DNA of 64,000 bases, from positions 186,001 through 250,000 of the forward strand of contig CP075495.1 of the NCBI GenBank assembly GCA_021613535.1, in the 5' to 3' direction. Under the pieces are notes generated by a model. That model saw only the letters and a list, made by a program, of their open reading frames with translations, searched no databases and was not told where the DNA came from. Made by a program: the position numbers and the translations under genes. Position 1 is the stretch's first letter, and every line of letters starts with the position of its first letter. Shown piece by piece: positions 32,534 through 43,318 of the stretch. The stretch is from Adineta vaga. Its lineage: Eukaryota; Rotifera.

Positions 32534-34656
32534 CTAGATATCACTTGTTATTTGAGACTGTTGTTTAAGTTTGGCGTCTATTAACATTGATTGTAAATAA
32601 TTCTCAATACCAATTAGAAATAGATTGACAAAATCGTGAGTTGTATAATGATCAGGCCAACCCATAAGATAAGAGGCCACTTGTACTCCAGATAGTTCTT
32701 GCTGTGATGCAAGCGTATTATAGCAACGCAAGACAAGTCGACGAGATTTTTCCTCGACATTCATAGCGGGGTTTATATGAAGCTTTTGCTTTTCAAAAGA
32801 TTGGACAGCTTTCAACATTAACGAGAATGTGTCACGAAACGAGAGACTCGATTTTGTGACATAATCTGTAACATAATATACCAAGGCCTTAGCATCACTG
32901 CCGCTGAAAATATATTTAATATCCATATTCGAACGGCACGCACTAATGATATATTCGTTGAAGTTATTAATTGTTTCATGAAGTCGCTTCAATTTAATTT
33001 CACCAGTTTCAACATTAATAGAGGATTCGTTTTCAGTTTTACGAGGCATTCGCATACGACATATAGGATTGTCGCTCTTTTTTGAATATTTATAACATGA
33101 TGCAGTGTGTTTATGCATATTATTAGTGCATACTAGCTTCACAACATCATTTTTAAAGTTGAGTTCAAAATTCGGCATTGATGGATTTGGTGTCGGCATG
33201 GTCGACGGCATGAGCTTCGAAGAATTATTTTCATTTTCATTAGAATTTGAAGATGATCTTTGCTGCTGTTCAAGATCTAAAAAGTTAATTTGATAAAATG
33301 AATTCTATATGTATTTATTTAGAGATGATCTTTTACCGTCATCTTCAGATGTATTAAGACTGAAGTTACTAAGGTCTTGCTTGATGATATCTTCTAAATA
33401 GTTAAGAAGACCACGTCGAAACTCTTCGTTTTGAACTGATTCTTTTAACTGAGAGGGTGTCAAATCATGATCAAGCCACATGAGAATATGTAAATGCAAT
33501 GAGCCCCGTCCTTGATTTTCAACTGTACCAAAGTAGGCTTTAATAGGACCTAGTACGCCCTTTTCAATCATACATTTAAGAATAGAAGAGATGAGTACAT
33601 TAAAAAACGACCTGTAGCCACGGGATGTGAAGCTATAATTTGAGCACGTTCGTATGTTGATGGAATTGTTTTTGGTATAATTTTATCGAGATCAAGGTCG
33701 ACACCAGCAAAATAGAGAGCAACACGGCTATGAATATCGGCAGGATTTATTGTCATAAATATACTAGGCAAATCTTGATTAAATGTCAGAGCATGGATCT
33801 TATTGCGAAGAGATGATCGAGAATAGGCTGAGCCCATGACACTTCCACCTACAGCCTTGATTTGATTCATGAATGTATTGATTCTTGGATTATCCACGGA
33901 AGAGAACGTCTTTTTGCCGATAGTTATGAGCGCTGACTCAATTTCTTTACTTGTCAAAGTTTGGAGATCATTTGCAGCGGTTTGAAAATAAGGTCGAGAA
34001 GCCATAAGAGTTGCATTCCGAAATGCTTGTCGTCGCTGTAATATATTAAAAAGAACGAACATGAATGAATGGTGCTTCTCAAAACGTTGATCATCATATG
34101 CTAGTAAATATCGTATGTGTTGCTCAAGTGACACTGGAATTGGCCTTGATAGATCCTGAGGTGCACCACATCCATAGGGGAAAAGAGTTGGATATAGACC
34201 AAGCAATAATTCTGGATTTAAACAATCGTTAATCGGCATATAAGATCTCGGAATCATAAACACATCATCTTCGTCTTCAGTTGGTTTATCTGATGAGTCA
34301 GCCGATACACTAGTTATATTCTTATGAACTTTACGAAGTAAATGTACGCCAATATCTTCTGACGAGATCATAGTTCCATTAACATCCAACACAGCACTAT
34401 TAAATTTTAAAATATTAGAAATTTTTCATTTTATAATTGAAACTTATTACCTAGGATTCATTGGGCATATGTTTTCTGAATTCATTTCATCTTGGTCAGT
34501 GGCATTTACCATTGGATCGTCAGTATATCCACTTCGTTCTGCATTTCCATCAATAGCATTTTCTAACCTTTCCAAGGTAATCCATATGCTCTCTGGAACA
34601 TCATCTTCAGGTAATTTTGCAATATTTCCCTCATTTACTAAGATGATATAGTACAT
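32534..34656 (-). pseudogene. Helitron Rep (HUH, Y2) region (left arm)
   Basis: 34392-33568 carries LGLYPTLFPYGCG, YFQTAAND and LPSIFMTINPADIHS. 33571-33305 carries GRGSLHLHILMWLD, the HUH (HxH) metal-binding motif. After a small intron (33243-33302 region, ending TTTTTAG) 33211-32534 carries the zinc motif C..NNMHKHTASC and YYVTDYVTK, the Y2 motif with both tyrosines and the conserved Lys. The piece 34447-34656 encodes an acidic linker. At 33611-33616 the left arm has six T (minus-strand) where the right arm has seven, a private 1 nt loss that breaks the frame between GRF and the HUH motif. An intron of about 250 bp links to the next segment at 32319. Confidence 0.85.
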
Positions 34657-34659
34657 ATT

Positions 34660-36030
34660 TTAGAAAGCGTTTTTTTCTCTCAGAAACTTACCAGGAATTC
34701 CTCGATACATATGATTATGATTTTTCAACCATACGAGAGCACGACGAATTTTTTGTCGACTCACACCACAAATCTTACGTAATTGGACTCGATGCGGTGT
34801 GTGTGCGCCGATAAAAACAATTTTTAATGTATCAGAAAGATCTTCCACATCCAAGGGCAAACTTGTAACAATGTTTGGCATATTATGCATAAATGTAATT
34901 ACATTACCTTTGAGTGCAGCTTGAGCAGTAGAATGGTGATGAAAAGGAGAATGTAGTTTGATAATACAACTATTATGTCGATAAAGGGAAATTCTTCGAA
35001 AAGATAGTCGTGTATTCATAACTTTGTATTCTTTTCAATAATAGTTAATTACTTACAATTTTTCTTCAGCAATTGTTAGTCCCTGAAGCTCAAGCGGTAT
35101 ATCACCAATTCCACATTTTGTTTGCTACAGAGAACATTGGAATCTTATCTTTACTCAAAGCACTGTAGCACTGTTGACATACAGTACCAGTTTTTGTCAT
35201 CGTATTATATCCTCTCTTGTAAAGAACTATATTCGATATTGAGAAAGTATCAAAATTTTCGTCAACATCTGTAAATACGAATGATATGCAATCATGTAAT
35301 AATTACTTAATTAAGATATTTACCTTGTCTGTCGTCTTGTTTTTTTAGGAATAATATTCATGAGACCTATGTGAGTCGTTAGTTGTTTCACATTTAAAAT
35401 ATCTTGTAGAGCACATTCTTTCATGTTGTTAGTAGAGGCGCGAATATTACATAGAATACATACAGATTGTCGTAGGGCTGACATGGACATATGATTAGAG
35501 AAATCGTGCAAACAATGATTTTTTAATTTCGTTGGAATTGCCAATGGCCAAACAAGTTCTTTGAGTAGAGCTTGCTGCTCCTTTTCTAATATTCGTTGTT
35601 CTCGTTGTACGTTCACAGCTTCGACTAAATTACTTTTGGATCGCTGTCGATCCACTGCATCTTTCCCATTAGAGTTTTGTTGTTGTTTGTCTGTTAGAAG
35701 CCTATTTCTTTGTTTACTTCGACTTAACCTATTCTTTGCAGATCGTTCTCGTTGGACAGTAAGACGTATTCGCTGCTGATCTTCAGTTTCCTTTTCCCTT
35801 GCAGTCCGTTTGCGCAGTCGATCATCAGCTAGACGTTGTCTTCGCTGCTCTTCGCTTTCGACTATTTTCTCTTGGCGTTTCCGTTGACTGTTGTAAGTCT
35901 CTAAATTCGATGACGACTTCTCAACCAATGATGACATTACCTTGTGCTTCCTAATATTAGGCGGCGGTGAAAACTCAGGACTTCGTATAGATGAAATTTG
36001 GTTATTTTTAATCGTCTGCTTTCGTGGTGT
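34660..36030 (-). pseudogene. Helitron segment: coiled coil plus DUF6570-like region (left arm)
   Basis: 36030-35324 encodes a Gln/Arg/Glu-rich helical stretch (about 110 aa, coiled coil likely) ending in CILCNIRAS. A 55 bp intron (35269-35323) leads to VCQQCYSALSKDKIPMFS, and then, after a 1 nt slip, to IGDIPLELQGLT. The part at 35019-34660 carries KGNVITFMHNMPN and LKIVFIGAH followed by KIRRALVWLKNHN. This order (CxxCY, iPmfS, IGDIPxEL, GNVxxF, ALxWLK) is that of the DUF6570 domain upstream of Helitron Rep. The slip is in both arms. Left has five CA units near 34800 where right has six, which keeps left in frame here. Confidence 0.7.
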
Positions 36031-36470
36031 CTAAATATACAAAAGTTTCAGACATATCTTTTTGGCTAATGCCCTATTATACACTATCTGTATTATCAGA
36101 TGTCTTTGCTCATTACTTACTGTTCGATCTCTGCGATATGGTTGTACAAGCGGTACAAAATGATTTGGACTCCATACTCCACCATTACCAGGACGATTTC
36201 TCGTAGAAAATTCATCCTCAGTGCTGCTCCAAAATATAATTAATCTTCCGTTAACTGGTGTAGTTGTGTCCAATGGCTTGTACATTGCATTCATAATTTT
36301 CATTTCTGCTCGGTAATCGATGAATGGATATACGCTTTGCACGTCACAATATAAAACATTAGCCAGCGCTACAAGCTCATAAAGTTCGGAATAACTACCA
36401 TTTTTACAAGTTTCTCTAACAAGGGAATGTCCCGAAGTGATGACCCGAGTTGAAGGCTGATATTATGTGG
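36031..36470 (-). CDS. Helitron 5' exon: OTU/vertnin-like domain (left arm)
   Basis: The frame ETCKNGSYSELYELVALANV (about 36425-36365) continues to SVYPFIDYRAEM and ends with GGVWSPNHFVPLV. This pattern, catalytic-region Cys, LANVL then SVYP, and a C-terminal NHFVPL, resembles OTU/vertnin-like domains often fused to animal Helitrons. The exon ends at a GTAAGT donor (36120). A 90 bp intron (36031-36120) leads to TPRKQTIKNN at 36030. Upstream of about 36470 the frame is closed, and an alternative frame (VLSVAHPHNISL) is open, so a slip or another intron separates the N-terminus. Confidence 0.6.
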
Positions 36471-36695
36471 ATGTGCTACACTAAGTACCCTGATGTCAAC
36501 TGTGAAACAATTATCGGCTGAGGCCTGTCCACTGAGAAACTATAATTATAACATTTTCTCACCATAGAGTACATGTATACCCCTACAGACATTTTTTTGA
36601 CTATTGTAGTTCTTGAACGGATACTGTTCCACATCCAAATATAGTGAAAGAATATGAATTGATATTGTTCGCAAATAATGTCGCACTATCACATC
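36471..36695. other. innermost left arm, Helitron 5' flank
   Basis: Short stretch between the Helitron coding part and the spacer transposon, mirrored at 38941-39165. It should contain the Helitron promoter and 5' end. No exon seen. Confidence 0.45.
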
Positions 36696-36706
36696 AGTCT
36701 ATATGT

Positions 36707-37302
36707 CTATTCCATCGAACCCAATAATGCTGTCTGCGTATATACGTAATTAGATACTTGTTTTCTTCTCTGGCATCTTTAAATACATTTTTATCTTTTT
36801 ATTGTAATCACATATTATTTCGCATTTATTGATAAATATTTCATCACTATGCTTATACGTACATCGCTCATACATGAATCAAAAAGAGAATGTACGTATG
36901 TTTCAATGATATTATGGACTTATCTTTTGATGATATGATCGTATCTTCTTTTATTGTTCCTGCGTAGATATAACGAATTCACTTTCTTTATATACTTGTA
37001 TTATCTGTTCCAGGCCTATATAATCACTCTTATATGTTTCATAGTATGTTCTCCAGGTCTTTGTAATCACTATCTCTTTCTTTGTAATATGGATCTCACT
37101 TCTATATTCGTTTGCTCCTTTGTTATCCGGAGCTATAAATAGATCGATTCTAATTCAAATTTAGCATGTGATATACATATATATTCATCTCATTTTATCA
37201 TACAATACACAATTAAAAACTTCTTTATTACACGGTAAGATAATGTGTTTCTGTTTTAATAAGTGATAAATAATCGTCTCTTCTCTAGCTTTCGATATTA
37301 AA
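36707..37302. other. 5' non-coding part of the spacer transposon
   Basis: About 600 bp of AT-rich sequence found only once in the window, upstream of the transposase ATG. It contains TATAAATAGATCG at 37133-37145, a plausible TATA-box context about 160 bp before the start codon. No exon seen. Confidence 0.4.
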
Positions 37303-38882
37303 ATGGCAAATATAACAAATATTTTATATTTGTTGAACGATCTCGTACACCAAAAATATCCAGGTTCGAGTCTCAGTGAACCATCAGCAAAAGATCATGA
37401 GTTGGCAGATCAATTGTTTCTTATATTGGATCAGTTACTAAATGCAGCTGATTTAGAGTTCGAGAACATTAAAACATTAGATTTTAATGCGGATGATGAT
37501 GATGAAGAATATCAAGAAAACAATGATGATACACCATGCAACATCGATGGTACAAGATATTCTTATAATACAATGTGTAATATTGTTGAATACTCAAAAA
37601 AACACACATTTTCTTCATTACGTAGTCGTTACAAAAGAGTAAAATGTAAACAACAACTACATAGCATAAAACAATATGTTAAAGAACAAGGTACGAAGTC
37701 ACACAAGCTTCAACGTGTTGATGAATTTGTTTATATGGAATTCATGCGTGCTAGAAGATCGTATTTACCGATTCACGATTCTGATATAAGACGAATGGCT
37801 ATCAAAAAAGCACGTGAAATAAACCTAAATGATTTTGTGGCATCTCCTCATTGGATATTAAATTTCAAACGTCGTCATCATATTTCATCAAGAAAAATAA
37901 CCAAGTTAGTGACCAAACATCATCTAGAAGATCGTGATGAAATATTAAAATCTGCCGAGAACTTTGTTAAAGCAGTGAACAACATGGTTTCAAACTATGC
38001 GGAAGATCATATATTAAATACTGATCAAAGTAGTTTTAAGCAAGTTGACTTTCTTATGTACAAGAAAAGTAATATTTTTTTATTTTCAGTTATGAAAATG
38101 TATCGAAAAGAACTTTATCGACAACCGGTGAAAAATCAACAATAGGCCAGATAAAATCAATGAATGCTGTAACACATTCATACACCATTATGCCTACGAT
38201 TAGTATGGCTGGAAAATTAATTGGACCAGTTTTTATATGTCTACAAGAACCAACAGGAAGGCTAGGACCGCGTGTCAAACGATCGCTGTATGAGGCAAAT
38301 AATATCCATGTTACATGTAGCCAATCCGGGAAATTAACCAAAACACATGTTCGTTATTGAGCTGAAAAAGTTCTACGTCCTTCAGTTTCCAAAGATTGCT
38401 TATTGTTATTGGACTCGTGGTCTGGTCAAACGGATCCTAGTACTTATGATGGCATCTTTAATGAAGATGTTACATGTGAACGAATGCAAATTCCACCTAA
38501 AACAACTGGAGATATTCAACCATTAGATCGGTATTTCTTTCGTCAATGGAAATATTTAAAACAAAAAATATGTGATCGTATAGCCATTGATCGAATAAAT
38601 ATCGATATTACTTCTCGAAACAATATCTTAAAAATGCACTCGTTAATACACAATCAGCTGTCCGCAAGTAGATTTTCACCAATGATACAGTATGCATGGT
38701 TTTCAACAGGATATTTATCAAGAGATCCAGGTAGTTTTGACAATGTGCGTGATGTGTGTTTTTCTTTCGCTGAAGATTTTTGCTCTGTTACCACATGTAA
38801 CGATTGTTCTTTTATTTCTTGTAGTTACTGTGACAGTATACTCTGTTTTACTCATTTTTTCATTGATGATCATAAACATTGA
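37303..38882 (+). pseudogene. pogo/Tigger-like transposase, two exons, one nonsense codon
   Basis: Exon 1 (37303-38039) has an acidic N-terminal linker and then a CENP-B-type DNA-binding region (MAIKKAREINL, WILNFKRRHHISSRKITK), ending in ILNTDQSSF with the first catalytic Asp. A 50 bp intron (38040-38089) uses a GC donor (GCAAGT) and a TTTTCAG acceptor and restores phase to YENVSKRTLSTTGEKS. Exon 2 carries HSYTIMPTISMAGKL, LLLDSWSGQ (second Asp) and GDIQPLDRYFFRQWK (third Asp), so it is DDD-type. It ends with a Cys/His cluster (CNDCSFISCSYC, LCFTHF, DDHKH) that resembles a small zinc finger. The combined 1530 nt frame is interrupted only by TGA at 38358-38360. It would catalyse cut-and-paste transposition into TA. 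Confidence 0.78.
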
Positions 38883-39169
38883 TATCAACATATATTCTTA
38901 TCGTCATAGAAAGATCTACTCGTTAAGCACATATAGACTGATGTGATAGTGCGACATTATTTGCGAACAATATCAATTCATATTCTTTCACTATATTTGG
39001 ATGTGGAACAGTATCCGTTCAAGAACTACAATAGTCAAAAAAAATGTCTGTAGGGGTATACATGTACTCTATGGTGAGAAAACGTTATAATTATAGTTTC
39101 TCAGTGGACAGGCCTCAGCCGATAATTGTTTCACAGTTGACATCAGGGTACTTAGTGTAGCACATCCAC

Positions 39170-40876
39170 ATAATATCAGCCTTCAACTCGGGTCATCACT
39201 TCGGGACATTCCCTTGTTAGAGAAACTTGTAAAAATGGTAGTTATTCCGAACTTTATGAGCTTCTAGCGCTGGCTAATGTTTTATATTGTGACGTGCAAA
39301 GCGTATATCCATTCATCGATTACCGAGCAGAAATGAAAATTATGAATGCAATGTACAAGCCATTGGACACAACTACACCAGTTAACGGAAGATTAATTAT
39401 ATTTTGGAGCAGCACTGAGGATGAATTTTCTACGAGAAATCGTCCTGGTAATGGTGGAGTATGGAGTCCAAATCATTTTGTACCGCTTGTACAACCATAT
39501 CGCAGAGATCGAACAGTAAGTAATGAGCAAAGACATCTGATAATACAGATAGTGTATAATAGGGCATTAGCCAAAAAGATATGTCTGAAACTTTTGTATA
39601 TTTAGACACCACGAAAGCAGACGATTAAAAATAACCAAATTTCATCTATACGAAGTCCTGAGTTTTCACCGCCACCTAATATTAGGAAGCACACGGTAAC
39701 GTCATCATTGGTTGAGAAGTCGTCATCGAATTTAGAGACTTACAACAGTCAATGGAAACGCCAAGAGAAAATAGTCGAAAGCGAAGAGCAGCGAAGACAA
39801 CGTCTAGCTGATGATCGACTGCGCAAACGGACTGCAAGGGAAAAGGAAACTGAAGATCAGCAGCGAATACGTCTTACTGTCCAACGAGAACGATCTGCAA
39901 CGAATAGGTTAAGTCGAAGTAAACAAAGAACTAGGCTTCTAACGGACAAACAACAACAAAACTCTAATGCGAAAGATACAGTGGATCGACAGCGATCCAA
40001 AAGTAATTTAGTCGAAGCTGTGAACATACAGCGAGAACAACGAATATTAGAAAAGGAGCAGCAAGCTCTACTCAACGAATTTGTTTGGCCAATGACAATT
40101 CCAACGAAATTAAAAGATTATTGTTTGCATGATTTCTCTAATCATATGTCCATGTCAGCCCTACGACAATCTGTATGTATTCTATGTAATATTCGCGCCT
40201 CTACTAACAACATGAAAGAATGTGCTCTACAAGATATTTTAAATGTGAAACAACTAACGACTCACATAGGTCTCATGAATATTATTCCTAAAAAACAAGA
40301 AGAGAGACAAGGTAAATATCTTAATTAAGTAATTATTACATGATTGCATATCATTCGTATTTACAGATGTTGACGAAAATTTTGATACTTTCTCAATATC
40401 GAATATAGTTCTTTACAAGAGAGGATATAATACGATGACAAAAACTGGTACTGTATGTCAACAGTGCTACAGTGCTTTGAGTAAAGATAAGATTCCAATG
40501 TTCTCTGTAGCAAACAAAATGTGGAATTGGTGATATACCGCTTGAGCTTCAGGGACTAACAATTGCTGAAGAAAAATTGTAAGTAATTAACTATTATTGA
40601 AAAGAATACAAAGTTATGAATACACGACTATCTTTTCGAAGAATTTCCCTTTATCGACATAATAGTTGTATTATCAAACTACATTCTCCTTTTCATCACC
40701 ATTCTACTGCTCAAGCTGCACTCAAAGGTAATGTAATTACATTTATGCATAATATGCCAAACATTGTTACAAGTTTGCCCTTGGATGTGGAAGATCTTTC
40801 TGATACATTAAAAATTGTTTTTATCGGCGCACACACACACCGCATCGAGTCCAATTACGTAAGATTTGTGGTGTGA
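39170..40876 (+). pseudogene. Helitron OTU-like exon and DUF6570 region (right arm)
   Basis: 39294-39605 holds the OTU/vertnin-like end (NHFVPLV) followed by the GTAAGT donor. Then come the coiled-coil stretch 39690-40318, the CxxCY/IGDIPLEL exon (about 40367-40577) and 40616-40876 (GNVITFMHN). It shares with the left arm the 1 nt slip before IGDIPLEL. Near 40828 there is one more CA unit than in the left arm, which shifts the frame right after FIGAH, so the ALVWLKNHN part falls in another frame. The coiled-coil exon ends KKQEERQ instead of KKTRRQ, from an indel next to the donor. Confidence 0.75.
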
Positions 40877-40980
40877 GTCGACAAAAAATTCGTCGTGCTC
40901 TCGTATGGTTGAAAAATCATAATCATATGTATCGAGGAATTCCTGGTAAGTTTCTGAGAGAAAAAAACGCTTTCTAAAAT

Positions 40981-43104
40981 ATGTATTATATCATCTTAGT
41001 AAATGAGGGAAATATTGCAAAATTACCTGAAGATGATGTTCCAGAGAGCATATGGACTACCTTGGAAAGGTTAGAAAATGCTATTGATGGAAATGCAGAA
41101 CGAAGTGGATATACTGACGATCCAATGGTAAATGCCACTGACCAAGATGAAATGAATTCAGAAAACATATGCCCAATGAATCCTAGGTAATAAGTTTCAA
41201 TTATAAAATGAAAAATTTCTAATATTTTAAAATTTAATAGTGCTGTGTTGGATGTTAATGGAACTATGATCTCGTCAGAAGATATTGGCGTACATTTACT
41301 TCGTAAAGTTCATAAGAATATAACTAGTGTATCGGCTGACTCATCAGATAAACCAACTGACGACGAAGATGATGTGTTTATGATTCCGAGATCTCATATG
41401 CCGATTAACGATTGTTTCAATCCAGAATTATTGCTTGGTCTATATCCAACTCTTTTCCCCTATGGATGTGGTGTACCTCAGGATCTATCAAGGCCAATTC
41501 CAGTGTCACTTGAGCAACACATACGATATTTACTAGCATATGATGATCAACGTTTTGAGAAGCACCATTCATTCATGTTCGTTCTTTTTAATATATTACA
41601 GCGACGACAAGCATTTCGGAATGCAACTCTTATGGCTTCTCGACCTTATTTTCAAACCGCTGCAAATGATCTCCAAACTTTGACAAGTAAAGAAATTGAG
41701 TCAGCGCTCATAACTATCGGCAAAAAGACGTTCTCTTCCGTGGATAATCCAAGAATCAATACACTCATGAATCAAATCAAGGCTGTAGGTGGAAGTGTCA
41801 TGGGCTCGGCCTATTCTCGATCATCTCTTCGCAATAAGATCCATGCTCTGATATTTAATCAAGGTTTGCCTAGTATATTTATGACAATAAATCCTGCCGA
41901 TATTCATAGCCGTGTTGCTCTGTATTTTGCTGGCGTCGACCTTGATCTCGATAAAATTATACCAGAAACAATTCCACCAAGATACGAACGTGCTCAAATT
42001 ATAGCTTCACATCCCGTGGCTACAGGTCGTTTTTTTAATGTACTCATCTCTTCTATTCTTAAATGTATGATTGAAAAGGGCGTACTAGGTCCTATTAAAG
42101 CCTACTTTGGTACAGTTGAAAATCAAGGACGGGGCTCATTGCATTTACATATTCTCATGTGGCTTGATCATGATTTGACACCCTCTCAGTTAAAAGAATC
42201 AGTTCAAAATGAAGAGTTTCGACGTGGTCTTCTTAACTATTTAGAAGATATCATCAAGCAAGACCTTAGTAACTTCAGTCTTAATACATCTGAAGATGAC
42301 GGTAAAAGATCATCTCTAAATAAATACATATAGAATTCATTTTATCAAATTAACTTTTTAGATCTTGAACAGCAGCAAAGATCATCTTCAAATTCTAATC
42401 AAAATGAAAATAATTCTTCGAAGCTCATGCCATCGATCATGCTGACACCAAATCCATCAATGCCGAATTTTGAATTCGACTTTAAAAATGATGTCGTGAA
42501 GCTAGTATGCACTAATAATATGCATAAACACACTGCATCATGTTGTAAATATTCAAAAAAGAGCGATAATCCTATATGCCGTATGCGAATGCCTCGTAAA
42601 ACTGAAAACGAATCCTCTATTAATGTTGAAACTGGTGAAATTAAATTGAAGCGACTTCATGAAACAATTAATAACTTCAACGAATATATCATTAGTGCGT
42701 GCCGTTCGAATATGGATATTAAATATATTTTCAGTGGCAGTGATGCTAAGGCCTTGGTATATTATGTTACAGATTATGTCACAGAATCGACTCTCTCCTT
42801 TCACGATACATTCTCATTGATGTTGAAAGCTGTTCAATCTTTTGAAAAGCAAAAACTTAATGCGAACGTCGCTATGAATGCCGAGGAAAAATCTCGTCGA
42901 CTTGTCTTGCGTTGCTATAATACGCTTGCATCACAGCAAGAACTATCTGGAGTACAAGTGGCCTCTTATCTTATGGGTTGGCCTGATCATTATACAACTC
43001 ACGATTTTGTCAATCTATTTCTAATTGGTATTGAGAATTATTTACAATCAATGTTAATAGACGCCAAACTTAAACAACAGTTTCAAATAACAAGTACTAT
43101 TTAG
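40981..43104 (+). pseudogene. Helitron Rep (right arm): HUH intact, Y2 lysine changed
   Basis: 41245-42333 is one open 362-codon stretch that includes LGLYPTLFPYGCG, YFQTAAND, LPSIFMTINPADIHS and GRGSLHLHILMW, so the HUH part is in frame here, unlike the left arm. 42427-43104 carries the zinc motif (TASCCKYS) and YYVTDYVTES. The two tyrosines are kept, but the Lys that normally follows (YxxxYxxK) is Glu, a change likely to harm nuclease function. Confidence 0.85.
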
Positions 43105-43318
43105 ATTTCTATAAGCCGTTGTTTGTTATAAGTTAAAAACTTACTTGTCAGATGTTTTTTCATTTTATTAGATATATGTATAAGTCGATAGTACTTATGG
43201 GGAACTATAAAATCTCATAGAACTCACTAAGCATTAAGAAATCGATATATTCTTGCTCTCTGCAGCAGGTCAGATTGTGAATACGATACTATGACATAGT
43301 TCACCTATACAATAAATA

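Larger units (their letters stand above)
29164..36470 (-). mobile_element. Helitron, left arm (Rep-helicase with OTU/vertnin-like N-terminus)
   Basis: A rolling-circle transposon recognised from a full domain order on the minus strand: OTU/vertnin-like exon, coiled coil with a DUF6570-like zinc region, HUH plus Y2 nuclease, and PIF1-type helicase. Coordinates cover the coding part only; the TC-start and CTRR/hairpin termini were not found. The Helitron 5' side faces the palindrome centre. Several introns are shared with the right-arm copy. Some inactivating changes are common to both arms (frame slip before LGDIPLEL-type DUF6570 sequence near 35115, TAA at 30713) and some are private. Confidence 0.88.
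19132..36706. repeat. left arm of a giant inverted repeat (~17.6 kb)
   Basis: The reverse complement matches 38929-56516 along its entire length, with scattered substitutions and small indels. The outer boundary is where the left strand diverges after TTCTGTTAAAAA (19132; 56516 on the right). The inner boundary is after CAGTCTATATGT (36706; 38929 on the right). All genes in the arm have an inverted partner. Proteins encoded by the two arms differ at only a few percent of residues, so the duplication is recent relative to the repeats inside it. Confidence 0.93.
36696..38940 (+). mobile_element. pogo/Tigger-like transposon forming the palindrome spacer
   Basis: Begins CAGTCTATATGT and ends ACATATAGACTG, a 12 bp perfect terminal inverted repeat starting with CAG as in pogo/Tigger elements. 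The dinucleotide AT lies on both sides; if TA/AT is the target duplication, the target was the exact centre of the palindrome. The interior carries one two-exon transposase gene (37303-38882). The 36707-37302 part is non-coding, with presumed promoter. The termini coincide with the innermost bases of the two arms, so the 12 bp repeats could alternatively just be the last bases of the arms. Confidence 0.6.
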
